Shown here: positions 36,080 to 48,110 of the stretch, piece by piece
Layout: each line of letters opens with the position of its first letter
Numbering within the stretch: the first letter of the stretch is position 1
Assembly: GCF_047948215.1 (NCBI RefSeq)
Contig: NC_134455.1
Span: 291,425,647 to 291,489,646, forward strand
Direction of reading: 5' to 3'
From: Lycorma delicatula
Lineage: Eukaryota > Arthropoda > Insecta > Hemiptera > Fulgoridae
Length of the DNA stretch: 64,000 bases
Translations under genes and position numbers: made by a program
The notes under the pieces: generated by a model
The model's input: only the letters and a program-made list of their open reading frames with translations
What the model was told of the DNA's origin: nothing
The model's database searches: none

Positions 36080-37480
36080 CCCTCTGGAGTGTGGAACCAA
36101 TTTATATTCCAGTGTAGGAATGAGTCGTCGGTGAGGTGAATATTGTCTGTCTATCTATGTGGAATCCTTCAGAAGGAGGGCTGTATGTGGTCGACCAGTG
36201 GGCTATCGATGAGATCATCTCTGCGCTGCACTTGTTGCATTCCTTATCGAATATCCTAGTAATTTTAGCAACTTTCATTGAATCATCAGTCGAAACGTAT
36301 CGTGCCAATTTGTTGATTACCCGCGTAAATTTTTTTTTAATAATCCTATAACTTTCAGGAACTTTCCCGAAACTTATTTAGGTACTTTTAGGGATGTTTC
36401 CCGAACCGTAAGTATGAGTTTCCTAAGCGTATGAGTCCTATCGAATTAGACGTATATTCTAAAGACAGCTCCATAATCGCTGGTTATCCTTTGCAGGTTC
36501 CATGAAGCTTTTAACGTTAATAGACGAGTTTAGGACTAGGACTTGTCTTTGACTTACAAAATTTCCACAAGGGTCCTAGGCCTGTGTCAAGTTTGTTAGT
36601 ATCCTTTTTTTGTTCTTTGACCTAATTCTATTGAAAGATCTCTGGTTCGAGATATTACTCGGCGTTTCCGTTATGTTTCTAATGTTACCCGGATGGGATA
36701 CATTACGTTTTCGGATGGGATACGTCAGAGATAGAGCTGGTGGATAACGCACTCTTCTGCGTCTTATCCGGCGTCTATGTAGGTTGGTAGAGGCCAGGAA
36801 AAGCGGATCTGAATTCCGATGATCTGAAGTCCCTTAATGCACTACTAGTTTGCGGGAGGTTTCCTTCTTGTAGGATTCAATTTTTGGCTAGATACCCGGC
36901 TGCTTTCAGAGGAAATAGGACATCGCATTGACCGGGAGATATATCCAATACAGCGAATCATCATAGGTTAGTTTAATGGTACTTGGTAAGTTTTCAATAT
37001 CGTCCGGCTGTACATATGCCTTATAACAAAAACTAAGGACATGTTCATAGCTCGATTCCGGGACAACGACACGCCGGAAATTATAGAAACCCAAGGAGGA
37101 TCTTAAAGCGTTTTAGTTTCTCCATAGTATCTCAAGAGAGGTAACGGGGCACAATTATTAAAGAAAACTACCTGTTTGAATTTGGTCAAAAAGGGGCGAC
37201 CCTCCAGGAAGTGGTAGCAACATTTACTTTACTGTTTTTGTCGGTGATCGATTTTACTCGATCACTGTGCGCTAAGTAGATACACACTCGGTTCATAGAA
37301 ATCTTGGATGCGTATAAAACATTTCAGAATGAGATTAATTTTCCAATGGCCACAATATAGGTACTGATCGTAATATTTCCTGTCGTATCTACTACTATGG
37401 CTTGATTTTTATTGGGGTACGGTAGTTTTTAGGCTATGGTGGCGTAACCCTATATTTTTGATCCGGTGGAAGGTACGGGT
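36080..37480 (-). pseudogene. I-clade ORF1 remnant, minus copy
   Basis: The frame at 37,094-36,906 reads GFYNFRRVVVPESSYEHVLS, then AYVQPDDIENLPSTIKLTYD and YWIYL. The plus copy has the matching YQRVIFPEPGYEHVAS, PSTMDLTNDDSQYWIYL. A later frame (36,308-36,102) starts MARYVSTDDSMKVAKIT and matches MARHVSTTESIEAVEF of the plus copy. No readable zinc knuckle was found in this copy. Broken into at least three frames. Confidence 0.7.
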
Positions 37481-37590
37481 CTTTTTCTGAATGATAGCTT
37501 CATTTGACGGTTCATAATGATTGTTCCAGTTCGTTTGGAATCTGTCACCTTCAGGCGTTTTAGCAGATAAATTTTCACATACACTTATTA

Positions 37591-37673
37591 CATGGTCGTT
37601 CTTACACTTAACCTGTCGTTAACCATGGTCGTAACCTGTCGTAACCATGGTCGTTTACTTAACCTGTACGTAG
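37591..37673. repeat. Short tandem repeat near the 5' end of the minus I-clade copy
   Basis: Three irregular units each contain catggtcg followed by taacctgt (or cttaacctgt). They start at 37,591, 37,624 and 37,646 and differ in the spacing between the two blocks. Tandem repeats at the 5' end are common in I and R1 elements, so this may be part of the element's promoter or leader; that is inference. Confidence 0.65.
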
Positions 37674-37700
37674 TGAAAGTGGTGCAGATAGAGAGTTAGT

Positions 37701-40554
37701 TTACAAAGTGTAAAATCAGAACAAAATACTATTTAAATAAATGTTTACTTTTCAGTAATAATAATTATATTCCAACTAAAAAATGGTTTCATGTTTAATA
37801 TTATATTTAAGTTACATCATCATAATCCATTAAACTGTCTGGGGTTATTGTAAACCTAAATGCTGAGTTACGCAGTGATCTTCTAATGACCTGTGATAAA
37901 TGGTTTTACTTCTAACTTTATTACAGGAATTTCTTTAACAAACTCGTAAATATAATGTTCATACCAAGAATAATTACTACTTTAATAGATTTTGGGCATG
38001 TGGAAAAAAAAATTTGTTCAAATATTAGTTAAAATTTAATTCTATATTCAATTTACAGCTACAGCTTGTAGCCAGTGGTAATTTCGAGGAAGGATATTTC
38101 TACGACCCCACAATGTCCCGTCTTATTATTAGTTCCGAATATTGATTGGAGTTTGAATAAATCTTACTGTAAACATAACAAATTTCTGATGATCAGGATA
38201 TCTCAGTCATATGTGATTTTTTGTAGTAAGATTTTTTTCAAATTGAATAAAACAGAGTGAATAACTTTTTCTAACAAATTACTTCCAAACCAACTCACTT
38301 GCGGTGCTAACTTTATTTTTACTCAGGAGAATATTAAGGTACTTTGAATCTAAGCTTGTTTCTTCTAGTATGATATACATTATTGAATACGAAGTGGCTT
38401 TTATGTGATCAATTCCACCGACAATGAGTTTACGTCATTGTTGTTGATCAGCTTTAGTTTATGCATAGTTAGTTTCTATTAATTGCTTTACTATATTAGT
38501 TTTTTGTAAAAAATGTGAAATTATTGACAATGTAAACTTCCCTTTTTGTATCATTCATTATTAACAGTTACTGATTTTATCAAAAAATTAACTCGGGAAA
38601 AATATGTCATTCTTTCACCATGTACTTAATCTTGCTAGAGTTTGGCTAATGAAAAAATAAATCTGAGATAAAGTTGTTTTAATTTTGCTTTGACAGTTAT
38701 TGTATAAATAAATATATACATATGTGTTACAACACTTCATTGAACACTTTGAGCAGAAACCTTGCCTAATTTTTACTGAATCTAACAAATAAAAATAGAA
38801 TTGTCTACCATAAGTTGAAAGCTTAGCTAGAGTTCAAAAAGATTTTATTCTATTGCCAAGTTCTTAAGCCTTTCTTCTAGGGTTTCCGGGCATTACACAT
38901 TATTATTGAGAAGGTAGTTCAACTTTATCTCTAAATATATACTTTATACATTACAGTTTTTTTAATAAAGTGTCTGAGAAAAAACTAAAAAAATAAACTT
39001 CATTGAAACTCGAATGAAATAAGATTGAGTAGAATACAAAGAGAAATACATGAAACTGTAGAATAGAAAAAACGGTTTGAAAACTTAAGAATTAAAAATT
39101 GCCAATTCACGTGCAAAGAGTGAATTACATAACATACAGCCGTTAGAGGTTGGTAATGATTGGCGACAGTTTGTGATGTAAGCATACGGAGATAAATATC
39201 TTCCTCGAATTCCTCTTTTCTTTGTACTTCTATTTCTTTTCTTTTTTTGCCTCAGAAAATAGCGACAACAATTTTGAAAAAGAAAATAAAAAAATAAAAA
39301 TATTTAACACAAACCTCATTTACCTAATTGAAGAGACAGGCAAAAAAACGATTTAAAAGAAGATCGTGCTTCGGTTGGTCAAATAAGATCTTGTTTACAA
39401 CAAGAAATGCATTTTTTAAATATTTTGGAAAACAATGTTTCAAAAAATTGTTTGTATATAAAAATAGAAGGAATGAAATTCAGATCATTATTACAATAAA
39501 GATTCAAACTTTTTTGAAATATTTGTGAATAATCTATGCAATGTAATACTTGTCAGTTGAAAGATATTTAACAAAGAGCTATAAATTTTTTCTTCTGACA
39601 CTCATATATTTTACAAAAGGATGTTAGCGTGAAAATATAGAAAAAAATAAATAATTTCAAATAAGCCAAATATTTTTATTATTACTAACAAAACACTTCG
39701 TTACCATGAAAGAAATGGATATTTTGCTAAATAATTAATCTTTGAAAAACGGACTAACATTTACCAAATAAACTTACTTTTGTAGATTTACTAATTATTT
39801 ACATCAGTTAAAATTTTATTAATCTGAAAACATGTCTTGTTTATTAGCGGTGAGAAAATATTTTTCATTAAAAAATAAAAACATTCAATCGGCTTAAAAT
39901 GCCCAGAAAATTATTCAAGCAAAAACATTGTATTGTTGTAATTTTGTATGAATAGAAAGAAAAAGAAAACAGAAAATTAAAAAAAAGATCTGTCATCTTT
40001 TAGAGTAAATGAATGAATAGAAGAACGAAATAAAACTTCAGTTTAATTATCTAAGACTCTTTTCATTAATCTACATAGAAAATAGTCTTGTCTCGTGATC
40101 AGCTTAATACAGTATTTGTTTTAAAAAGAACTGTCAATCATAGTTAATATTTATTTTATTGTTTTACTCATCTACTTCTTCTTCACCAAACTTTCTATAT
40201 TTATAACTCGATTTACTCGTTAAAAATACATTTTTTATATAGTGTGCAGAATGAACATTTCCTTTTTTAGGAATTAAATCTTGAATGGTTCCATAATTGA
40301 CAAATTTTCTTTGTTGTCATTATTTTACGTAAATTTAAATTTATTTTTGTTTATCAATACAAAAAAAAGTTATAGAACGAATTATCAAACACATAAAAAT
40401 CGTATCTTTGTGACGTGTTAGTTGTACTATTTCAGTGACCTATTATCTATATATTTTTATTTTATTTGTGATTTTAAGGGATTTTATTTGTGTTAAAATT
40501 GACCTTGGGGTTGATACTTACTAGACAATATTTAAAATAGCACACAGGGACAAT
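37701..40554. other. AT-rich spacer between the two head-to-head I-clade copies
   Basis: About 2.85 kb with no recognised gene or repeat. Short open frames (for example near 38,075 and 39,328) have the composition of random AT-rich DNA. Confidence 0.55.
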
Positions 40555-40839
40555 AATATTCTATAATTGGGGTAACGCGGCCAGATAACCCTACATAAAC
40601 TTCTAAGTACAACTGTTTCGACGTTCGACCCAGTTAATCGTGATTAACAAATATCTCGACTGTGCTGCTCACTCTAAGTACAGGGAAATAGTTATGTGTG
40701 TGACCCACCAAGAAAAGATTAATAAAAATATATGCCAGTAGGCGCCTGACAGAACATAACTACAGACAATCTCGAGTAAACATGGTGAACCACTGAATGA
40801 AGCTGACTGCTCAGGGAATGACACCCCTCTTACTAGACA

Positions 40840-42160
40840 GACGAAGAGACCAGAATGTTACGCCACCATAGCCCAGAAACTGACTTACCCTAGTAAAACT
40901 CAAGCCATCGTACTGGATGCCAAAGGAGATATTCCCATTAGTGCATATATCGTGGCCAGTGGTAAACTGGTTATTCCCAAGGATATCTTGTATGCATCTA
41001 AGATCTCTGTGAACCGGGTGTGTATCTACCTGGAGAATCTTGTTAAATCAATTACCGATAAGCACAATAAAGTTAATGATGGGAACTACCTACTGGAGAT
41101 TCGTCCTCTTTTGACTAAATTCAGAAGAATAGTCCTCTCTAATGTGTGCCCAGTTATCTCGAATGACGTATTAGAGGAAGATCTTAAGCGTTCTGGCATC
41201 CGCCTTGGGTCGGCTATTACCTACCAGCGTGTTATTTTCCCAGAACCGGGCTACGAACATGTCGCCAGCTGTAGGTACCCACTGAAGATCTTATAAAGTT
41301 TCCAAGCACCATGGACCTAACCAATGATGATTCACAGTACTGGATATATCTCTCGGCTGATGCTGTACCCTGCACCTACTTTCTTCTGTAAACAACCAGG
41401 GCATATAGCGAAAAATTGCAATCTGCAAGAGGGAAATCCGTGCAGCCTAGGAGCGTCTCCAGGGAGTACAGACCATCAGATTCCAGAGACCGGCATTCCT
41501 AGTTTTTCCAACCTCCAGATGCACCGAGTAAGGCGGTGAAGAGGGCGCTGTCCACCAACTGTAGTACAGATTATCATCAGGGGGACATTGGGTAGGGGCG
41601 CTGAACAATTTTTCTAGCCACAGACCTGTCAGCAAAACAAAATCCAAGAAACCAAAAAAAGATAATGATAGGCTGGACGCGGGCCTGGAACCCCTAGTAG
41701 AGATCTTGCAAGCCAAGAATAATTCATATGTCCTGAATTACGTAGGCTTCAAAAGCTTCCCTGAACACTGCTTCCTCGAAACTCAGCAGTACTAGAGTTA
41801 TCATGAGACTACACATCTAGTAAGATGGAACTGATACGTATGCTTCGGAAAACATACCTGAAAGTACAGAAAGGAGTATTAAAAATAGGTTCACGCGTGT
41901 ATTAAATAAATTGGCACGTCATGTCTCTACTACTGAGTCAATTGAAGCTGTTGAATTTGCGAGTACATCTGATAAGGATTGTAATGATGGCAACGCCGAG
42001 TTACCTCTCGACGGTATCCCGCTCGCTGATATTAGAGTTAATTCGCCCTTGCGGAGAATTTCTTATATACAGACGAAATTCACCATCTCCGTGACGCAGT
42101 CCTACAACAGAATATCAATGAACTCTATCCTCAGAGAGAAAATTTACAGTTTCTAATCAA
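40840..42160 (+). pseudogene. I-clade ORF1 (Gag-like) remnant
   Basis: Open from about 40,840 to 41,296: TQAIVLDAKGDIPIS, KLVIPKDILYASKISVNRVC, EEDLKRSGIRLGSAITYQR, FPEPGYEHVAS. After a shift come YWIYLSADAVPC and a zinc knuckle, CKQPGHIAKNC (41,388-41,420). Its first Cys is replaced (T-F-F-C), so C-x2-C-x4-H-x4-C is incomplete. A C-terminal frame at 41,911-42,156 begins MARHVSTTESIEAVEF. Intact relatives bind element RNA. At least two frameshifts. Confidence 0.75.
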
Positions 42161-42164
42161 TCGG

Positions 42165-42790
42165 TTCAGTCCTTCTCTGATATGCCTGCAAAATAATAAT
42201 TTTAAGGACAACCACTACGTAGTTCTTAAAGGTTACAATGTTGTTCTCAAAACCAGGTTGGATGTATCCCACGCCAGCGGTGGTGTAGCCATCTTCATTA
42301 GTGATCAACTAGCCTATAAAGAAATTCATCTGCATACTAACCTTGAAGCTGTAGCTGTGACTTTGACGCTTGATCCTGGAACGTTTACAGTATGTAATAT
42401 CTATCTCCCCATCAGTCGGGAGTTTACTGTAGAGGAACTGACACACGTAGTTAGGCAACTGCCAAAACCATTTCTACTGGTGGGTGATTTTAATGCTTAC
42501 ATATCAGCTGAGGCTGCAATATGTTGGACGCTACGGGCAAGTTAGTGAAAGGATTCCTTGAGAGATTCGATCTTGTTTTCTTTATTGAAAGCCGACATTA
42601 TTTCTTAACCTGGGCTCATATACACATCTCAACAGCTCATATGGGACTTTTATCGTCATTGATCTAACTATTTGTGATGCCTCTTCAGCCCACTTCTACG
42701 AATGGCGAGCCCTATAAGAACTATTCGGCAGTGACTACATCCTCATTGAAATAGCGATCAAACACTGCAGTGTAACCGGTATTCCAAGAA
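42165..42790 (+). pseudogene. I-clade ORF2 endonuclease domain remnant
   Basis: The frame gives FSPSLICLQNNNFKDNHYVV, GGVAIFISDQLAYKEIHLHT, VCNIYLPISREFTVEELTHV and FLLVGDFNAYISAEAA. L-V-G-D-F-N-A keeps the Asp/Asn pair of the active site. The usual Glu in the first block (C-L-Q-E-T) is Asn, and the final S-D-H is S-D-Y, so two catalytic positions are lost. After a shift at about 42,540 the end of the domain (FIVIDLTICDASS) appears in another frame. Target-DNA nicking in intact relatives. Confidence 0.8.
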
Positions 42791-43740
42791 GAGTGAACCC
42801 TAGGTGGCTAGTACAGCACGCTAACTTGGATAGATTTAAGGAACTGGTTACTGAAGAAAATGGAGATTTACAATTGACAGGTGACGGGGCTCAAATAAAT
42901 GAGTACGTTAAGAACTTTACGGATCTTGTTATGCGTGCTGCTGAACTCAGTATACCCAAAACGTCTGGATTCATTGGTAAGAAATGCATTCCCTGGTGGA
43001 ATAATGAATGCAAATTAGCGATGCAAGCGTCATAGAATGCTCTTAACAGATACCAACGACATCGGAATGAGGCAACCTTTGTCGAATACAAAAAACAACG
43101 CTAGAAGGACATATAAATATAGTAAACGTCTAGCGTGGTGCAACTTCCTAGCTTTGCTTAATAAACACACTCCTATGAGTGAGGTATGGAACAAGATCAA
43201 CAAAATCAAAGGAATTTATAAAACCAATCATGTACATGATCTGGTTGACAATAGTCGCGTAATTCGCAACGCGTACGACATTGTGAATATTCTGGGTGAC
43301 CTGTTTTCACGAAACTCGAGCGATTCAAACCTTGACAACAATTTTCTCAGGACTAAAGACAGCCCTGAATTCAGTTTAGAGGACATACTTCGACGGAATA
43401 ATAGCATTAACCAGGATCTGAACGCTCCTCTCACCTTGAGTGAATTACGAGATGTAGTTGCACGTCTAAATTCTTCTAGTCCTGGACCTGATGGATATGT
43501 GTTCATACGGGAATCCTGTAATGAGGGTCTTCAGCACCTGTTACACCTGATCAACATTATCTTGGAGGAAGGAGTGTTTCTGGAGGGAGACGCGCATTTC
43601 CAGAGATCGTATACTTACAATATGAAAGTCGTAAACGGGACCCAGGTTTCCAGTCTACTAGAGACCAATTTAACAACATGGCTAAAAGTACAATGGGTAC
43701 AATCTCATCTACACAAACGGCTCTGTCTCGGCCCATGAAT
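42790..43740 (+). pseudogene. I-clade ORF2: linker and first part of reverse transcriptase, then deletion
   Basis: The linker has NPRWLVQHANLDRFKELV, then IPWWNNECKLAMQAS, then RNNARRTYKYSKR-type sequence and VWNKINKIKGIYKTNHVHD. This order is standard between EN and RT in I-type elements. The RT start is LTLSELRDVVARLNSSSPGP followed by DG, then LHLINIILEEGVFLE. After about 43,600 the sequence leaves the RT, and the next recognisable block is RNase H at 43.8 kb. So the fingers, the palm with the catalytic Asp box, and the thumb are absent. Confidence 0.8.
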
Positions 43741-43794
43741 GTGGCTGATCTATTTTACTCCGTGACATCGAGATATTATATAATTTTAACGTCT

Positions 43795-44490
43795 GTTCTT
43801 CTATGTTCTTTTGCGAGGCCTAAGCAATTTACTCCGCCTTGAAAGTTATCGAAACCCGTAGTGATGACAGCTTCCTAGTAATTACCGACTCTATGACTGT
43901 ACTTGAGTGCTTGAGCTGCAGACGTTCTGAATCCATCGTCCAGATTATTCATGGTATCCTTCCAAGGATAAATAATACTGTGGTATGGTATGGGTCCCTG
44001 GCCATTGTGGCATCCTCGGGAACAAACAGGTCGATGAGACTGCCAAGAGAGCTGCAATAAATGGCATCCAAGTACAATCGTCGACATGTGTGAGAGAATT
44101 TATGACACCAGTCCGTGTAAAATAGCGGGCTCAATGGAATAGGTTCAGGCTGCTGAGTCCTCCCAGGGCATTACATAACATTTGGGAGAGTGTGCTTGGG
44201 AAACCTCTTTCCCCGAGCCAGGGAAGAGACCAAGTCAACTTAACTTGACTAAGGATTGGACACAAGAGGCTTACCTACGCTCTCCTATTTGGCACTTCTC
44301 AAAAGATCTGCGAGACTTTCAAGGTCAAATGGTCTATGCACCATGTGCTCTTTGATTCCCCAATCTTTGGAACCATTCGACAAAATTTAGCCGTGGGTTT
44401 AGATATGAAATTTCTGCTAAACCAGAAAGAAGGTATAAAACGTCTTTTGCGGTTCCGCTACTACAGTGGAATAAAGAATAAAATTTATTT
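43795..44490 (+). pseudogene. I-clade ORF2 RNase H and C-terminal region
   Basis: RNase H begins with a decayed E-A.AIYSALKVIETRSDD block, then SFLVITDSMTVLECLSC, where D of TDS is kept. In other frames come VPGHCGILGNK and VDETAKRAAINGI, the last helix with its Asp. The tail has RDQVNLT.LRIGHKRLTYAL, VKWSMHHVLFDSPIFGTIRQ and MKFLLNQKEGIKRLLRFRYY. One stop and several frameshifts. In intact relatives RNase H removes the RNA strand during integration. Confidence 0.8.
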
Positions 44491-44879
44491 GTTTTAGTCT
44501 GATTTATATATTTTACTTTGTATTTGTTGTTACTTTTCTATGTTTATTCTTTATTGCTCTTGTTTCTTTATTGCTTATTTTTGTTGTTTCTGATCATGTA
44601 GTGCTACTTTAGTCGCTAATGACTCTAATTGTTAATGCGACTGTAAATAAAAGAATTAAAAGAAGAAAAAAAAATTAAAATCATTCATAGAAGAAGTTTA
44701 CTTAAGACTAACTTGCAATTTGTAAATAATTATTACGAACAGGAGAAAATAATGTATAAAACGTAAACAAATAAAAGATTGAATAATAATACTATTTAAG
44801 AAACAAAAACTAATTGTAAAATAATATATAATGGTTTTTTATGGGTTTAATAAAAAGAAAAGAATAAAAAAATGTACTG

Positions 44880-45555
44880 TTGTCATTTTAGGTAATCTCA
44901 AACGAAAGCTTAAAGGTTATAAATATCTTAAAGACCGGCCAAAAAGAAATCAGTTTACCCCAGGAAAGGAAAATGTTATCAATATTCCCCTTGATGAAGC
45001 AGATCGTATTATTTTACCACCTGTACACATAACTAGGCCTGATGAAGAATTCTGTAAAAGCATTCGATAAGATGGAGACGGTTCTAAATATTTAGTTGAG
45101 GTTTTTTTTCGCAATTAAGTGAAACCAAACTAAAAGAAGGAATATTCATCGGGCCTCAAACAAGAAAATTAATTCGTGAAAATATATTTGATAGAAAACT
45201 GAATCCTAAAGAATTATTAGCATATTAGTCTCAAAGATGTCGTTACTGGTTTTCTTGGAAAAAAAAAGCTGAAAACTATGATTACCTTATAAATAAACTC
45301 TTAGTGAACTACAAATATTTATGCTGCAGAACGTCATTGACGATACGTTTTTTACATTCTCATTTGGACTTTTTCCCTTTAAGCTTGTATGACATCAGTA
45401 ACGAAACAAGGAGAAAGGATCCATCAAGATATATTGCAGATGGAACAACATTATCAAGACAGATGGGATGAATCTCTATTAAGTGACTACTGCTGGATGA
45501 TAAAAAGAGAAGACTTCATTGAACACAAAAGGAAAATAAGAAAAACGTAAATGTC
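44880..45555 (+). pseudogene. Degenerate copy of a widespread uncharacterised protein family
   Basis: Successive frames give LKGYKYLKDRPKRNQFTPGK then ENVINIPL, then PPVHI, and after a shift LGLMKNFVKAFDKME. Next are ETKLKEGIFIGPQTRKLIRE, AENYDYLINKLLVNYK, SLTIRFLHSHLDFFPLSLYD and, after another shift, HQDILQMEQHYQDRWDESLL then SDYCW. I recognise this order (GLMKxFVKAxD, KxKEGIFxGPQIR, HSHLDFFP, GERxHQD, YQGRW, DYCW) from long hypothetical proteins found in many insect and cnidarian genomes, usually repeated and unannotated. Their function is unknown to me; a mobile-element link is likely. Only the C-terminal third is present. At least three frameshifts or stops. The copy sits about 200 bp after the I-clade element. 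Confidence 0.75.
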
Positions 45556-48110
45556 TACAAAATAATAGTAGAAATTTTAATTGTAATTATTATTATTACT
45601 TTGTATTCTATAATTTAGGAATTTCTCAATATTTTGAAGTCTTAACTAAAGATCTGAGAGCGATGATTTCATTTTAAGATTCAGCATAAAAAATACATTC
45701 TAATTCAGCCACTTTTAATCTCAGTTAAAATTTTTTTTTTTTTGTTGACCAATGTTATTTTCTTTTTTTGAACTTTACTTCTTTACTATGTATTAATTAC
45801 AAAGGGTTAGCTGTAAAAATAGTTATCAAGTTCTTGATTTCGATTAAATATTTTATTAATGGTTTTAACTATAACCGATGACCTAATCTTTCATAGTCTT
45901 ATTAACATTTTTATGAACGATCTCATAAGATAATCAGCAAAGCAAAATTCTAGAGAGACGTATTTAAGAGGTTGATTTTACTTATTCATATTTATTTATA
46001 TGTTCAATAATTAGGTAATTATTAAGAAAACACAATACTTCTTATAAATAACACTTATTTGTAGTGAAATATGAAAAAACACTTAATAGTTCAAAACGTA
46101 CGGTATTATAGAAAATACTAGATGAAGTTAGAATCAATTTGATTTTTACAAAGATAAACCGTCCAAAAAAGTATTTAATTTAGAAGAGTGTTTTTCAATA
46201 ACAGATTTAATCTGATTAAATTCCAGTTTTCCCAATTAATTATCGTAGACGTGACAGAAAAAATGAGGAAAGATTCAGGAATTGTGGTGTAAAGAAGTTG
46301 AAAAAAAATTTGATAGGTTAAAAATTTAGATATAAAAAACCTATTTTTACCGTGTTGGAAAGATTTATTTTACCTTTAGATTAGAATAACGGGGAAATTT
46401 TTTATTATCCTAATAATGGTTTGATTTATTTAAAAAATTATTTATTCCACATTAAATTTTTTCTTTTCATTTTACTTATATATACATTTTTAGATTTTTA
46501 TGATAAAACCATTACGTGAACTTAGAAAAGTAATCAATTCAGGCATAAGTTCACACTCGCACACATTTATGCATAAATATTTTCTCTAAAAGCTACCACA
46601 CATATTTCCTTTCTAATACTGGAAGATTTACGATAACTATTATATTTATTTATTTGCAACTTTTTGATCGTAAACGGTTTGTAACAGCGATTTATTCTTT
46701 AATAAAAATATACATATATATCAGTTTATATACATATTTACGTTTTATGGTAAAAAAATATGTTTAGCAGTATTTATTGAGTGCTTTCCCCTGATTACGA
46801 CCGGCCAAACGACATCATAAAAATAAAGTCGATATGAATGAAGATAAACGAAATAAAAATAAGAAGCTTATATATGCGGTAAATTCGTTATCTATAAAAT
46901 ACACCTTGTATCATGTGCAAGGGAAATACATAAAATAATACTACCAACATATTTATACTAAACGGATTAAGATATAATCCTTTGTTTTATATGATAACAC
47001 TAAATTTACACTTTAAAAGATACAATTAAATACTGGATAAAATAAAAAACTAAGTAATAAAAATTTATCTATAAAAATTTGGATATATAATGCAGTTTTC
47101 ACTGGAGATCATATTCGTCTTCAACAGTATGATTCAGCCTTTAATTATTATATTATAAATCTATTTAGTTAGGATCAGTAAAAAAATACTAATCTAAAAT
47201 ATTTCGTATTAAATGCTTTAAAATATATCTTTGTTACATTAAAAAAGTAGCTTAATTTATGCAAATTTAAATTTCATAATTGCGGTACGATTCATTTTAA
47301 TTAGATAGCATAAGAAAAAAACAACCTGTTAACTAAGTCAACAATAGTAGGGACATTAAACTGATGGTCCCAGATTCGAATTCTGGAAACTGTTTTAAGG
47401 ATCAAATAAAAATACCTTCCTTGATCATCTCACCAATGAAACGCTTACGCTAAAGTAATAATAATTTATTTAAGTTCATTGATTTTAGGCCAGTAGAACA
47501 TTAACATTATCTCGGTATATGGACTAATATAGAAAAGCAGTACAGTTCCTTTACAAACTGTTATAATATTTCACATTATGATATTGATTTATATTTGTAC
47601 GTAACAAAAAAAATTATACTGTCATCAAAACATAAGAAACATAATTTTATAATTCATCCCTTCCGTACTATTAATCATCCATTCATAAGTCGGAATCAGT
47701 AAATACTACTAATCTCCTCTAATCTCTTCCATTTGCCCCATGAGGTACTCTGTAATTAATTCTTGAAATGTCAATTGCTGTACAATTATGGATTGCCTTA
47801 TAACTAAACATCACATAATGAAGTTATTATTTTGCCCTAAAAGTAATTATTCTCCACTGCCTACGTTCATCCTTGAAGAGAAAAGTTTCACTAAAAGCAC
47901 ATAATGCATGTTAGAAAACAGTCTTCTCTGGACTGGTTGATTTCAACAGCACTCTCTGGGTTTGTTTTGTGTTGAACCCGCTTTTAAGCTTGCTGAGAGT
48001 CAGTCAGCAGGGCCAATGCTATAATTCACCTCATGTATATGGAAAATATCCGCTTGCTAATTAAACTAATTGAAAAAATGATTATTGACATATGCATGAG
48101 GTTAGCATTG
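45556..48110. other. AT-rich DNA, one weak tRNA-like patch
   Basis: At about 47,333-47,400 a B-box-like cagattcgaattctgg follows gtcaacaatagtagggac, possibly a very decayed SINE head; too weak to list on its own. Otherwise nothing is seen. Confidence 0.45.

Larger units (their letters stand above)
32770..37700 (-). mobile_element. I-clade LINE, minus-strand copy
   Basis: About 4.9 kb of a non-LTR retrotransposon with ORF1, endonuclease, reverse transcriptase and the RNase H/C-terminal region in order from 37.5 down to 33.0 kb. The 3' end is placed at about 32,770 because agtcgctaatga, then attgttgatgc, then an A-rich end matches the 3' end of the plus copy (44,610-44,672). The 5' part matches the plus copy from cgccaccatagcc (37,431-37,444) onward. 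The 5' boundary is ill-defined and includes a tandem repeat. Many frameshifts; inactive. It is the more complete of the two copies. Confidence 0.85.
40555..44672 (+). mobile_element. I-clade LINE, plus-strand copy
   Basis: About 4.1 kb with a 5' leader (about 40,555-40,840), ORF1, endonuclease, the start of the reverse transcriptase, RNase H, the C-terminal region and a 3' end in aataaaagaattaaaagaag followed by A8 (about 44,672). Order and motifs equal those of the minus copy at 32.8-37.7 kb, so the two are one family. A large internal deletion of the reverse transcriptase core makes this copy shorter. The RNase H domain places it in the I group rather than Jockey. Inactive. Confidence 0.85.

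Noticed and set aside
47330..47400. tRNA-like patch with a B-box match
   Set aside because: No convincing A box or stem pairing; too weak to call a SINE or tRNA by itself.
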